This document shows positions 11,847 to 24,204 of a stretch of 64,000 nt of DNA, in pieces; within the stretch, counting starts at the first letter, position 1; each line of letters starts with the position of its first letter. A program made the translations under genes and the position numbers. This DNA comes from Gnomoniopsis sp. IMI 355080 (lineage: Eukaryota > Ascomycota > Sordariomycetes > Diaporthales > Gnomoniaceae): assembly GCA_027946555.1 (NCBI GenBank), contig JAPEVC010000097.1, forward strand, positions 62,001-126,000, read 5' to 3'. Under the pieces are notes generated by a model that saw only the letters and a program-made list of their open reading frames with translations, was not told the DNA's origin and made no database searches.

Positions 11847-13527
11847 ATGACGAGACGCCAGCTTCTGCTTATTGTACTCTTCACTGTACTGTCGGCATTT
11901 CTCTACCATCAGTGGCGACAGGTTCCTTCCAGCGACTACTTCCTAAGCGTCTTGATTCATTCTGAGCCAGGTATAATGGCACCCAACGCACAATCACCAA
12001 CGATCATCGTCGTGGGAGGCGGATTGGCGGGCCTTGCAGCATCATACTCTGCACTGCGGGCAGGAGCTGCGGTGCGACTCTTGGAGAGAGCCGAAAAGGC
12101 CGGCGGCAACAGCATCAAAGCCTCTTCAGGGATCAACGGAGCTCCAACGCGATTTCAAAAGGGAGCCGATGGCACATTCTACAGCGATACGACCCGCTCT
12201 GCTGGCATAAGACTTGCGCAGGCAGACTCTCAGACCGGTGGCCTACAGCAGAAGCAACGCGAAGCCCTGATTTCCAAGTTGACAAACTCATCGGCCAGGG
12301 CTGTGAACTTCCTCGTGGATGAGGTTGGGGTCGATCTTAGTGTGGTAGCACAGCTTGGCGGGCATAGCTTCCCGCGTACGCATAGAGGTTCGGGAAAGCT
12401 CCCACCTGGCGCCGCTATTGTCACTGCACTCCTGGGAAAGCTGAAAGAGAACCCCAAGTTCGAACTCAAGACTGGATGCGAAGTCAGCAAACTCCTGACA
12501 GCGGGCGACAAAGAGCAAAAAGTGATCGGGGTGGAGTATACTCAATCCGGAACGGCATCAAAGCTCAATGGGCCAGTGATTTTCACAACTGGAGGATTTG
12601 CCGGTGACACTTGGGGGGTTCTCAAGCAGTACCGTCCTGATCTTGCCGGATTGCCATCGACCAACGATCCTCGGCCAGGAACACACAGCATTCTTCAAGA
12701 GGTAGGGGCCCACCTGGTCGATATGGACAGTGTCCAGATTCATCCGACTGGCTTCATTCTGCCTTCCGATCCACAGGCCCGAGTGAAATTTCTTGCAGCT
12801 GAGATGCTCAGGGGCGAGGGCGGCATTCTATTGCATCATGGAAAGCGGTTTGTTAATGAAATGGAAACAAGGGCACATGTCAGCGACGCCATTATGCAGC
12901 TCCCACTTCCCTCTTCCCCGAAGGAGTTCAAGAGGGACGCTTCTGATGACGACCTGACCCAGTGGGACGTGCAGCTGCTCCTGGATCCCGGGGCTTGCGA
13001 GGCCGCATCGTCTCATATTGGGTTCTATTTGTGGAAGGGGCTACTCTCGAAAAAAAAAGTAAAGGAGTTGGATGAAATCAGTCGGAAAACTATCGGAGAA
13101 TACTCGCAAATAGTTGCGAGAAAGATCAAAGATCCGCTTGGCCGAGAGGCCTTTGGATCATGGAAGCTCACAGGAGGTGAGGAAGATAATGAGCAGGAGG
13201 TCTGCGTGGGCCAGGTGACACCAGTCACGCATTTCACGATGGGCGGTGCTGCGATCAATGACAAGGGTCAAATATTGGCATCGGGTGGCAGTGGTGGTGA
13301 CTTGACACCCGTGGAGGGCCTGTGGGCAGCAGGCGAGATAACAGGTGGGATACACGGTGACAATCGCTTAGGAGGTAAGCAGTTCAGACTCTTCAGTCCT
13401 AGTACTCTTGCGAGAACTACCTTCACTGACAGTTTTGCTATTTTGATAAGGATCGTCCCTCTTGGAATGCGTTGTATTCGGTTGCACAGTAGGCCAAGAG
13501 GCGGCAGATCAAATGGGAACCAATTAG
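11847..13527 (+). CDS. Fumarate-reductase-like FAD flavoprotein (Osm1/Frd1 type)
   Basis: Two exons, 11847-13374 and 13451-13527, with a 76-base intron (GTAAGC...GATAAG) that rejoins the frame as GDNRLGG-SSLLECVVFG, an end-of-domain signature of this family. The product has 534 residues. Residues 5-20 are hydrophobic (LLLIVLFTVLSAFLY), a possible ER signal anchor; the dinucleotide-binding VGGGLAGLAAS lies at 56-66, followed by GGNSIKASSGING, GEGGILLHHGKRFVNE and GEITGGIHGDNRLGG, which in the family bind FAD and shape the active site. Yeast Osm1 and Frd1 reduce fumarate to succinate and reoxidise FADH2, helping redox balance and ER oxidative folding. No cytochrome b5 domain follows. A second ATG at 11976 (codon 44) would give a soluble form. 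Confidence 0.9.
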
Positions 13528-15320
13528 TCAACGCAAGGTTCACAGCTACAATGCAACCTTACAGATCAGGTGAGTTCGTGGTCGAAAGGTGATGCTTGTG
13601 GTGTGACAATCTGAAGCCGCACGACCACAAGCCGACGGCATCCTCCAGGGGTAGCCGGGGCTGAGACGGTGTGCCAATGGGCTCATGGCTCTTGAGTCCT
13701 CGCAGATGGTCGACTGCCTGTGCGATCCAAAGGTTGGACGAAAAACTTTTAAATTCAGCAAGCGCTCATACTTGAGTGTTTGAAGGCCAACAGGAAGTAT
13801 CCGAAAGCACGTGCAACGCCCGATGTCATGCCGTAAATATGATGTATCTTGCTTCTCGGGCCACGGAGTCTCCGACCTTCCCTTACTTGCTAGACACGGG
13901 CGCCGTCTGATGAACACGATCGAAGGGAAACTCAAAAGTCTGTTTGACAACCTTGTCTAAAGATCGATGCCATTGACACATTGGGCAATTCATGGTAGAA
14001 AGTCGATTGCTAAGCGCATACCGATTCGAGTCTTACTCCAGAACCCAGCCTGTATAGCAATGCTGCAGATTAAAGTTTTCCGGGGGGGTCTCGGGCGAGC
14101 CCTGTGAACCGTACCGAGGAAACCAATTGGCACCAATTTTGAACCAGCCGGAGCTCAGAGTCTACAGGAGTTGAAACTCTTTCAGTGCAACATCGATAGT
14201 TCCCCTTCTGAATGTGTCGTCCACACGTCCGAAGCGTCCAGACCGGCACCTTTCAACCGTTGATGAGACACGAGCTCACAGAGTTCGCGTGAAAGCATGC
14301 TATGTGCTGTATGGTCTCCTAGAACTTCACATACCAGATCAATTTGCCTCAGTACTTAGACGAGATCAGACTACCCGAGGCTTTCACCTGCCAGAACCGC
14401 GCCGACGGGTTGTTGAGCCGAACATAGTGGTGCGATGCGGATCACGGTGCCCACGAGGCATGACCTCCGGTTGCGTTCCCAACCACCCTGAATGATAACC
14501 TATAATTTGAGACGATTTCATAGCCAATACCTCGTTTCGAAACTTCGAAAAGCTACAGCGATCCCGACTTTTCTGCCGTGACCTGAAAGCAACCTATTAG
14601 CATGTGGAAACCCGGAAACAACAGCAAACACGTCGAAGTTCACAATGAAACAAATTTGATAGGGGAGCCAAACATATTAGTACGCCTTTTCGGGTCCCTT
14701 GTCTTGGTTCCCGAGTAGGAGGACCCTTAGGGGGTCATTGGGTAGGCTCAGAATAAACTCGCTATCTTGAACGGTTACAGTATAGCAGATCATACGGTCT
14801 TTGGAAGTTTAACTCTTTCAACGTAGTAATTGGTCCTGCAGTGGCGCATGCACGCTGCAGATCCAGTACATAGTAGGCGAGAAGGTTGGATTTAGCTCAG
14901 AGCGTTGTCTGGGTCGAAGAGCTAGCGGGCCGCCAGTGCACGAACCGTGAAACCAAGCTCGCTACTCAGGGCGAAGTTTATTGATTGTCCCATGTCGGGT
15001 ATGTTGCCGGACGGCGGTGGCTTGTGTGCTCACGACCATCTCAGCTCCAGAAGAAGCTTCGACAAGCTTAAGCTACCGAGGACTGCTCATTTACCATGCT
15101 GACTCACAGGCTTTGCGGTGAGCTATTCTTTATACTCGCTGGACCCCTCTCACTACACATGCTCTGTGTTCCACCGGAGCATGGTCCGAATATCTTCGTT
15201 TTGTCATTGGACTTGTTGGACTTGATAAAGTCTGCAAAGAAGTTTCAGGGCGCTCGGGCTAGCTGCCACGATAAACGACAACGAGTGTGATAAGACACCA
15301 CAATCATCACTACTCACAAC
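13528..15320. other. Intergenic, 1.8 kb, no gene seen
   Basis: Between the flavoprotein and the MFS transporter, both on plus. It should hold the flavoprotein 3' end and the transporter promoter. Short frames (14214-14495, 15096-15290 and the minus frame 13546-13950) have no recognisable features. Confidence 0.5.
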
Positions 15321-17481
15321 ATGAATTCCTCGACCTCCACTGTAGTGGAAAGGACTGTAGAAAACCCTAGATCGCGCTGGGCTAGGGAGACCAAGGCAGC
15401 AATCGAGTTCGAGGAAGACCCGCACAAGGCAGCGCTGGAGGATGACCCCGAGTTAGTCTACATTGGCCCAAGGACATGGGCTGCGATCTTCGTCCGTCAC
15501 AAATTCCCCAGGCCTTTTTGCTCACTTCGGCTTGCTAATCCACGTCTCAGGCTCTCTCCATATCACTAGGCGCACCTCTTGGTCTGGCACTGCTCTCAAC
15601 AGCATCAGTCTCCACCGAAATCACCCGAGAGCTGGGAGCGAGTTCGTTCCAACCATGGGTCGTGGGCTGTTGGTCGATTGCCAACGCTTGCTCGTCGGCA
15701 TTTGCTGGATATTTAAGCGACATATTTGGCAGACGCAATATCATTATCACCGGAGACATCATCGTGCTCCTTGGCACCATAATGGGCGGGACTGCCCGTA
15801 GCATCGAGCTGCTGCTTGCAGCGCAGACGCTTATCGGTTTGGGTACTGGATTTCTTTTCGACGCTTTCGCAGCTGTACCTGAGATGCTACCAAACAAATG
15901 GCGAGCACTTGGAGCAGGTATAGTCGAAGGAGGAATAAATCTCCCATGGTGTGTATCTTGTTCTCTTTCTGCCTCCCCTAGCCTATTGGAGTGCTGCCTA
16001 TCAAAACAGCAGTGAACAAGTTCCTGATTCAGACGTCGTGCGATAGGGCCACCGTTGCGGTCATACTTGCAAATGCACTCACACGCTATGTGAGTTGGAG
16101 ATGGATCTACTACATCGCCATACTCCTCAGCTTTATAACTTTCAAGGCAACGGCATTACTCTACTGGCCCGTATCCAGACCAAAGGGTGACTTCCACAAG
16201 ACTCGTTGGCAACAAATCAAAGAGCTCGACTATATAGGCATTGTGTCTGTGACTGGTGGCATCGCACTCTTCACCGCTGGCCTCACCTGGGGTGGAATTT
16301 TGTTCCCATGGGATCACCCAGGCACAATTCTCACCATTACAGTGGGTTTCTTTACTTTCATTGGAGGCTTTGCCTACGACTGGACCCTGGCCAAAAATCC
16401 CATGGTGCCGTTGAATCTCTTTTGGCCGAAGATGTGGCGACGTTATTCGGCGATTCTCATCGTTCTCTTTGTTTCTGGCATGAATTTCTACGCCATGACT
16501 ACACTCTTGCCCTTGGGGTCAGTCCTCATGTTCACCACGGACGGCATAGAGGTTGGTCTCATGTCTTTACCGAAATCTAGCATGGAGTTGATTGTCGGGT
16601 TCTTTGTGCCACTCGTTTCTCACAAGATCCCGGACTACATCCCGGGCTTCACCATCAAGTGGCAGCTGGTGGCGGGAATGGTACTGCAAGCGGTCTTCCT
16701 CGCTGCATCGGCGGCATCAGTCAATCCGAACAACAAGTATGCTTACATGTTCCTACCGGCCTTTGGCGTACCTATGTTCACCGGGGTCACCGTCTTGTCG
16801 TACGCCATCGCCAGTTTACATGTGCCGCATTCACAATTGGCCACAGCACTTGGACTACTGGGTACATTCCGTTCAATGGGCGGTGCGGTAGGCAATGCTT
16901 TCTTTGGGGCTCTGTTCACCAGCCTTTCCGCACGTGAGACGTCGAGCATGGTCAAGGCAGCTTGTGAGAAGCTCGATATCTGTCCGACCGACAAGATATT
17001 CGACACACTCCTGAATGACGTTACGGCCTTCAATTCAGGAGTTCCCGGCATGATGGCCGACGTGTCTCCTCAGGCAAGGGACATACTGGTACAAGCTCTT
17101 CGCACTGGATATGGACGCAGTTTCCAGATCGTTTTCTGCGCCACAATTCCTCTCAGCGTCATTGCGGTGATCTGCTCGTGGTATATCGAGGATCCCTGGC
17201 CATACATGAACAACCATGTACAATTCCGGATGTATGAGCGTGGCGCTTTCAGCTTGCGTAACCCCGAGGAACCCTCATTGACAGGCGCAACTGTTGTTTG
17301 GCCGGCCACGAAGAAGCTGAATTATGACTCAGGAAGTTACGGCATTCCATTGAAGCGCGTCCCGTCTCAAAATTCTCAAGCTTGCTTGACTACACGAACA
17401 TCGATGATATTGGAAGACGTGCCTACGCCGCATACCTCGAGAACCTTGAGCGGCCTCACCTCGCCGGACATGTATCGCTAG
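15321..17481 (+). CDS. MFS transporter, TRI12-like (14-helix DHA2/siderophore-type group)
   Basis: Three exons: 15321-15491, 15551-15948 and 16047-17481, 667 residues. Intron 1 (59 bases, GTCCGT...CTCAG) and intron 2 (98 bases, GTGTGT...GATAG) are chosen because they join the helices in frame, giving INLPW-ATVAVILANAL. The N-terminus of about 55 residues is polar, then come about 14 hydrophobic segments. The loop GYLSDIFGRRNIII matches the MFS loop 2-3 signature (G-x-L-x-D-x-x-G-R-R), and the sequence around LIGLGTGF...PNKWRALGAG and SWRWIYYIAIL fits fungal TRI12-type pumps. Members export trichothecenes, other metabolites or siderophores; the cargo here is unknown and no synthase gene lies nearby. 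The 100-residue polar tail is cytosolic. The intron 2 acceptor is less certain than the rest. Confidence 0.85.
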
Positions 17482-17944
17482 GATCTTGAACGACTTCAAC
17501 AAAGTATACTGAGACCTCTGAGATAATAACTAGTTTAATATTGGAAGTGTCGCCCTGAGCCGACACCGTACATAGGAACCTAGGTAGTCTAGTCTAGTCT
17601 TCCTCGCATTGCCGCATCAATCTTAATGTATTATAATTCACACATGCGCCGTTACTTTGCTTTGTCCAGCTAGCTGATGAACGGGATGACAGACCTTTTG
17701 AATAACTACTCTGAAAATAAATAGACGAACATCTGATAAGGCGGATCCAAGGCCGTGCGCATGTTTTTCGGACGGACAGAAGAGGGCCGGGCTGCTGACT
17801 AAAATAGTATTAGTAGTAAACGAGGTTTCAGGATTACCGGCCACGTCCCTCGACCATTCCTAGGTACATCGACCTCTTCACTTCCATGCAAAGAAAGAAG
17901 AGAGAAGATTGATTGCTCACGAGGAGTATGCTCTGAACACAAAG
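17482..17944. other. Short spacer between MFS and dehydrogenase genes
   Basis: Only 460 bases separate the MFS stop from the next ATG. It contains AACCTAGGTAGTC with a 5-base tandem (TAGTC three times, 17586-17600) and a second TAGGTA copy at about 17870. It must act as terminator for one gene and promoter for the next. Confidence 0.45.
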
Positions 17945-19172
17945 ATGGCAGCCGCACCACAGACAAGGCATCCCTTATCATGGCTTACAGACGCTGGCTA
18001 CTTCCAAATGTAAGTGTCTCATCGCCTCCACTACCTTGACCCTTTCGACCGAGCTGGTTCATATAACGGCTGAGGATTGGTATGCATGCTAAAGAACGTA
18101 AGGCCATTATGGTATCCATTACACTTTCTTACCACGCAGATGAGACAGCTTCCCTACCCTAACGAGGACTACACGAAAAAGACGTGCATCGTCACTGGCG
18201 CCAATGTGGGCCTGGGGAAGGAAGCCGCTCGCCACCTGTGTCGTCTAGGTGCAGAGAAAGTAGTACTGGCTTGTCGGGATCTTCAAAAGGGCCGAGCGGC
18301 ACAAGCAGACATCGAGGCATCGACACAGAGAAAGCATGTCGTAGAGGTCTGGGAGCTTGATCTGGGAAGTTTCCAGAGTGTGACAGACTTCTGTCGACGG
18401 GCGGATACTGAGCTTGAAAGGGTCGATGTCGTCATTGAAAATGCCGGGGTGGCTATTGGCACATACGTCGAAGTTGACGGCGGATATGAAAGCAGCATCG
18501 GTATCAATGTTGTGGCGACATTCCTGATGGCCTTTTTGATGCTACCAAAGCTCAGAAAAACGGCTTTGAGGTTCAACACTGAACCAAGAATGGTCGTCGT
18601 GTCCTCGGATGCTCATATGTTTGTAAGAAAAATTCTGAGACAGACGTCGCGTCACCTAAGGAGGGAAGCTCTATTACCTCAGCGATTGTGGATGCTAATT
18701 CTAACAGGCCAAATTCAGCGAGAGATATGAAGAAGAAATCTTCGAGGCCTTCAAAGGCAAACAGCACATGAGCGAGGATCGCTACAACACGTCGAAATTG
18801 TTGCCAATATGGATCGTGAGAGAACTGGGGGCAAGAATATCTGCGAACGACTCCATCATTGTCAACTGTGTCAATCCAGGCTTTTGCAGGACGAATCTCT
18901 TTCGTCACGCGGCTTTTCCGCTCAACCACATCGTGAAGTTTACGCTTCTTTGTCTCGGAAGGGACGCTGAGATGGGCTCACGTACGCTGATGGCTGCCGC
19001 CGCGGCTGGTAGAGAGAGCCATGGGAAGTATATGGATAGCTGTATAGTGAGGGAACCGAGCAGCTTGGTACTTGGTCAGGAGGGAACGCTGTTACAGAAG
19101 CGCGTCTACAAGGAGCTGGTCGACATTCTGGAAAACATACGGCCGGGTATCAGCCAGAATGTGACAAAATAG
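17945..19172 (+). CDS. Short-chain dehydrogenase/reductase (SDR), retinol-dehydrogenase-like
   Basis: Three exons: 17945-18009, 18145-18622 and 18708-19172, giving 335 residues. Intron 1 is 135 bases (GTAAGT; acceptor ATGAG at 18144, chosen because the CAG six bases earlier, at 18138, would lead into a stop), and intron 2 is 85 bases with a CTAAC branch near the acceptor. The Rossmann cofactor motif TGANVGLG is at residues 40-47, the structural NAG motif appears as ENAGVA, and the active-site YxxxK appears as YNTSK at 207-211. Acidic or basic cofactor choice is not decided here; CRD after the second strand leans to NADP(H). The substrate is unknown. It lies 460 bases after the MFS transporter on the same strand. 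Confidence 0.88.
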
Positions 19173-21326
19173 ACAATCGCAAAGGCGGTACGGCATCAAG
19201 CAAATCTAGCAGGAGTTTCGACTATTGACTTAATCGCAAGAAAGCTACCATGGGATGGCTGGACTACGTACCTAACAATAGCTTCGTCTTCGAATGGCGC
19301 AAGATACCTAGATAGGTAGGTGGATTGGGCCCGCCTACGTACAAAGAGGACTGGTGATAGGTCCGTGTATGTATGAAGGCTCCATATACATACTACCATA
19401 GTATGCGCAAAACCTCTATACGGCAAATATACCGTGAAAGTGGATGTTGAGTCGATTATATATTTCGACTAGGCTTAGCTGTAGGTTCCACTGAAGTCTT
19501 CTGATACGGAGGAGGCCTGTGCAAAAGTCTTGATAAACCCGTTACCCTAGCCGTGGACCATGCAGGAATTGACTTCTATGTGTAGACAAGTACAATCTCG
19601 AGGTAAATTTGAGGTTGCTGCAACCTTTTCTATCTGGATCTTCTTCAGTTTCATTACGAGTTGACTAAGTGTTATCTTGTTGAATATGTTGAAGTATTGT
19701 ATCGCCACACGTTTCCAGATCCTCTCTGTACTGGCTGCTGGCTTTACATATGGTCAGATCGAAGACCACACGGGCGTGCCACAACGAGCACAACGACGTT
19801 CCTGGAAGAAGGCGCTTGATCGAGGCTTCGATCCATCGAAACGCGATGTTCTCATACTTGATGTCTATGTTAAGGATGGACCTCGCAGTGGACGACCCCG
19901 CAAAAAAGATGATGAGGTTGAGGAGGTCCTTTAAACTTTTTTGAAAAGATCTCGACGGGCGCGGCGATTTGATTGCATACCTAGGTATTTAACGCCTAGG
20001 CAGGCAGTTAGATCTCGCCCAGGACTGTTAGTCGAAACCTACACGAAGCTGTACTGAACAAAGCGAAGCCTTAGCTAAGGAGGAAGCCAGGCTTGGTAGG
20101 AGAGTTGAGAGCTGTTCGATGAGCCGCGTGTTTGTCCCAGACGAGAATAGTAGCTCTGATGGAGATTATCAGTCCAGGTCGGAGCTCCACAATGACCTTC
20201 TGTCGTTGCCTGTGGAGGACTTGGACGCAGCGTCGGCGGTTGGTGTCAGAATGGAAGAAAAGGGCGTAACAGGCCGTTCCATTGAAATCGACATGGTCAT
20301 ATTATTTCACTTTTCTCTATAACGCTACAGTTATGTCACCGTGGGCTGATACATACCTCGGTATGACAACAGTAGAGATGTCAGTGTGTGCACTAACCGC
20401 CATTGTTCGTGATACATCCCCTAGATCTCCCCATCGAAGCAAAAATATGAGCAAGTGATACAAAATTCATCCCGTGTATCTATCGCGTCCCCATTTTAAA
20501 ATACAGTTACTACCGGATTAGGCTCAGAACTGGACTATTTTGGCAAACCTCGATTCTTAGCTATTTCTTCACAGACCTTGCTATTCGATGTCCACTCAAA
20601 GGTTAGTCATGGGCTAAGACTGGCGCTCACTATGATCCTCACCTGATACATCCAGACAAGGAGTCACCTACTGGGGTCTATGTCTGAATTTGATTTTGTT
20701 CTGCGATACTGAGTCATGGGCTGGAAGGTATGAGAGATATGCTAGATGACCCGAAGAACCTAAGAGGACCGCGGCGGTGCATGTCAACCAGATCTGGCCC
20801 GAGGTATCCGGACATGGATACTGGGGGCCAAAACCCGGCCTTTACGGTACCTAGCATAGTTCTTTGAGTCCACTTTCAGTGGTACTATATGTAATTTTTC
20901 ACCAGTTGAACGCACATGTCTATGCCCATCTGCACTGCCCAGAATTGAGATTTCCGAAATCGCGAGTAGATACATATACTCTCACAACTGGCGACCAAGC
21001 TCGAAAGCGTAATTGACCTTTGGTACACAATTATGACATATCCACCAAATGAAGAAATACCCCACCAGATAATCGTTCCTAGCTTGATGAATGATGAAGT
21101 CACCACAGGAGCCCTTGGTACTTAGTAGGTAACAACGGGTGTCCAAGGCGGGACATGGACATTGGATGAGAATAGGATATTTACTGATAATACACACATA
21201 AAAAGCAATTTCCATCGTCTTCCTACAACATCAGAACAACCACCTGCGCTCCTTCGAGGACTTTATACTTGAAGAAGACACAGCAGACAACTACTCGTCA
21301 AGCTCTTGCCAGAGAGACCTATCCGA
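19173..21326. other. Intergenic with transposon debris, 2.1 kb
   Basis: Spacer between the dehydrogenase and the orphan secreted protein, which lies on the other strand and converges with it. It holds the Tc1/mariner relic (19677-19934) and TACCTAGGTA-type motifs at about 19303-19323 and 19977-20008. A 67-codon plus frame at 20119-20322 (MSRVFVPDENSSSDGDY...) has no recognised domain; it may be part of the same debris. From 20340 to 21326 I see nothing coding. Confidence 0.5.
19677..19934 (+). mobile_element. Tc1/mariner transposase relic (DNA-binding N-terminus only)
   Basis: The 85-codon frame carries the order seen in fungal Tc1/mariner transposases: a helix-turn-helix (ILSVLAAGFTYGQIEDHTGVPQ), a basic linker, RGFDPSK, LILDVYVKDGPRSGRPRK, and then EVEEVL, where the second helix-turn-helix would start. 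It stops there. No DDE/D catalytic domain follows in any frame, and I see no clear terminal inverted repeats, so the element is dead. The first ATG (19686) is preceded by AT-rich sequence. The GRPRKK segment resembles an AT-hook-like GRPR box, as in intact transposases. Confidence 0.75.
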
Positions 21327-22081
21327 CTAAGTCTCAGGTGCAGCTGTCTTGATTGTGACAGGAACACTGTCCGCCTGATCCGCACCATCGGAATTCCATT
21401 TGAGTTTATACAGTCCGTCTGTCCCAGTTTCCTGAGCCCAGAACTGTGAGACGTATTCATCTCCACTTGACCAAATAATTTGGGACCCATCTGTCTCATT
21501 ATCAGTAACGACGTTCCTGCTAGTCATCTAATGAACAGTAAATTCATGTCACACTCACACTTCATAAATCCTTTCATGGATGCACCAGTGGGTGCAGTCT
21601 GGTTCGAGGTTTGGAAACCACAGTCCTCGAAGGCATTAGACGTAGTGACAATGTAGAAATCGGACAAGGTCGTAGTCCCCGTTCCATTTTTGCCTTGGGT
21701 CACTTGCCACGAGGAATCGGCAGATGGAGATGCCCCTGAGCGACGGAATCAGAAATCAGCAATGATGGGCCAAGTGCCTAAATTAGCTGAGGTGAGGAAC
21801 TTACAAATCAATTGCAAGAGGCTCGAGTTGCTTTGACCTATAGATGACGTCGCTATGTATGCTTTGCCTGCAACCGATTTGTAAAAGTCAGTACAGATTC
21901 ATATCTGAGAATACCAATATTCTAGCGAACACTTACCGTCTGAACCAGCCCAGAGCTCGAGACCAGAGATACCGCTGCCATAAGCATAGAGGTCGATATC
22001 ACCAGTCGCGCGCTTAGAGGTGGGCAACGGTGTGACCGCACCAGCAAGGGAAAGAACCAAAGTCAAGGTATTGAGAAACAT
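21327..22081 (-). CDS. Orphan secreted protein, 182 residues
   Basis: Four exons on the minus strand: 22081-21937, 21867-21805, 21735-21559 and 21490-21327. All donors are strong (GTAAGT, GTAAGT, GTGAGT) and all three introns are 68-69 bases in phase 1, which supports the model. The product starts with a signal peptide (MFLNTLTLVLSLAGAVT) and a dibasic KR at about residue 24 that may be a Kex2 site. The mature part is rich in Ser, Thr, Gly and Asp, has a single Cys, several Trp residues and N-glycosylation sequons (SNSS, KNGT, SNQT). It may form a beta-rich fold, judged from alternating polar and aromatic residues. I do not recognise a family. A secreted or effector-like role is inference. 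Confidence 0.72.
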
Positions 22082-24204
22082 GTTGTATAAAGCTGTATAT
22101 AAAAATTTCCCGCACAACGGATATTCGTGAACGGAGTGGGAGGCGGTTGGGGGGGGGGGTCAAAAGAAGAACAGTAATAATATTCAGCAGGGCGATTCGG
22201 CTAGATTAATAAAAGAGCGTATGGTGTTTAACCTGTTTGCTGGAGCATCAGCAGCATCGAGAAAAGGACGGTTTTATCATCTAATAGACTGGCTTGCTCT
22301 CAAAGTCCGAGTATTGAAGCTCCTCGGCCGAATCGAGTCAATGCGGATACTTTGTGCAATGTAAGGAGAAATCCAATATTGAATGTGTGATTACGCGGCT
22401 GGTTTCATTCCTTGTTCTGATCCATATTTACTGACATGAAGCTCGTTCGATGGTGCTCATGGTCTGTGCCCTTTTGAGATCGTTGGCGATCTTTTTGCTT
22501 TTATTGCACAAGGGGCAAGGCCCGTGATTCCAATTACGAGTCAGGATCCTCTTTTTCGACGTTACCCTGGCTAACTTATGGTTCTGAATAGGCTTGAAAT
22601 ACCCCGATTTCCCGGGAGATCGCTCGCCTATCATTACGCGAGCCGTCTCCACCCAGCCAGAGATCCAGTAAACGTGATTTACAAGTCGGAAACATTGGCT
22701 AGTAAACATACAGCCCGGTAGTTACCACGCAGCACGGTACGGTACTTACCGAGTGCGACCTCTCGAGCCCTGGCCCCAGACCAAGACAAGACGAACGCGT
22801 TTTGAAGTTTCGAAACAACGTTGGGGCTGTAGATCTCATCCCGAGATGGTGGACGATGCTATGGACTCTTCGTGTCTGCAACGTTGCCACGCTGCCTGCG
22901 TTGTAGGTAAAACGAGCTTTGTCAACACACTGTATGTTGTGCGTCACGTACGTCTATCCCGTTGCGTTGCTTACCAACTTACTGTTTCTGCACTGTCAGC
23001 ATCGGTTTTTACTTTTTTCAACAATATCAACTGGCATATTCCGAATGGAAAGTGCATGAACATGTATGGATGCAACTCGGAGGTGAACTCGGGGCAGAGT
23101 CCGAGGGGATCGTGATGTCTTGAACGGCATCACCCACCACCAGGGAGGAGTGAAGAAACGGTTGACCAGGAAGTTACCCGAAACTCCGTCTGTGACAGGC
23201 GCTTCTCTGCATGGCCATGGGCAACGCGTCCTTTGCTTAGCTATTAGCTGTATATGAATTCTCGCTCAGTGAATTAATCCATGCAATGCACATCGTATTG
23301 TCAAACTCGGAGGTCCCAGTGCCAGTGCCAGGATCCCGAATGGGATCAGCACTGACCAACTTGTACCGGACAGGAATGTGGTGGTCACATACTCGGAAAC
23401 CCTCCCCACAAAAAAACCAATCATCCACAGCAGAGGAGATAACGGTCAATGCACGACTCCTTTGACAAGCAGACGAACAAACGCACGGATGGCAATAGTT
23501 TCCGAGGCTTGTAAGATCGCCACACTAAAACATCGTGTTTGCAGAGCCGCATGGGTATCAATCCACCAACTCTGACAAGCTTACGTGTGCTGTATTCAAC
23601 GGTGAAAGTGGAATACACAGGAGTTCATTGGCTGCCCCAAAATCCAATAGAGTATTCCTAGACGCGGAAGAATTGACGCTTTGTCCTGTGCGCCGCATAC
23701 ACTAGATAATATTCTGTATCGTAATGGAACCCGCATCAGCATCGTTCGACCCCCGTCCGTGAATATTGATCACTGTCCACTTTCACCGCGTTCAGGTGGG
23801 CCGCGAACACGGGGTCAACGGCACGTTAGAGATCGAGAGCCCTGTGCGAAGACTTTTCTGACTCGGCTATCAAAGATGTTTACTCGGAGTTGTCGCAGCT
23901 AGGCCCGCGGGTGCTGCATACCATCACTAGGCCGTACTGAAGATCGTGAAATAGAAACACCATAAAGGAAGAGGATGGACACGAGACAAGTCCTCCTCGT
24001 TCCTCACCATCACACAAGTCTTTCGCTCCAGATCACCCCCCCTCCCTTCATTCCCTTGGTGTTTAGTTGAATATCAGAAGTTGAAAGATCGAACTCTGTA
24101 GAGCAGATTCTTAGTTTCGGCCACTCGTTTTACGAACCCTCTGTGGAGTTTTCTTTGTGGGTTTCCCATACGGCCTCTCGCTCAACTACCCTCAACACTT
24201 AATC
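22082..24204. other. Divergent intergenic region upstream of orphan secreted protein and laccase
   Basis: About 2.1 kb containing both promoters. There is an 11-base G run at 22149-22159. The segment 23991-24060, 145-215 bases before the laccase ATG, is strongly pyrimidine-rich (for example CACCCCCCCTCCCTTC), typical of fungal core promoters and leaders. Frames of 60-120 codons here show no domains. Confidence 0.5.

Noticed and set aside
11847..19172. Secondary-metabolite biosynthetic cluster
   Set aside because: No polyketide, peptide or terpene synthase and no pathway regulator is present.
20119..20322. 67-codon frame (MSRVFVPDENSSSDG...) as a gene
   Set aside because: Acidic, no family, next to transposon debris; kept only as a note in the spacer.
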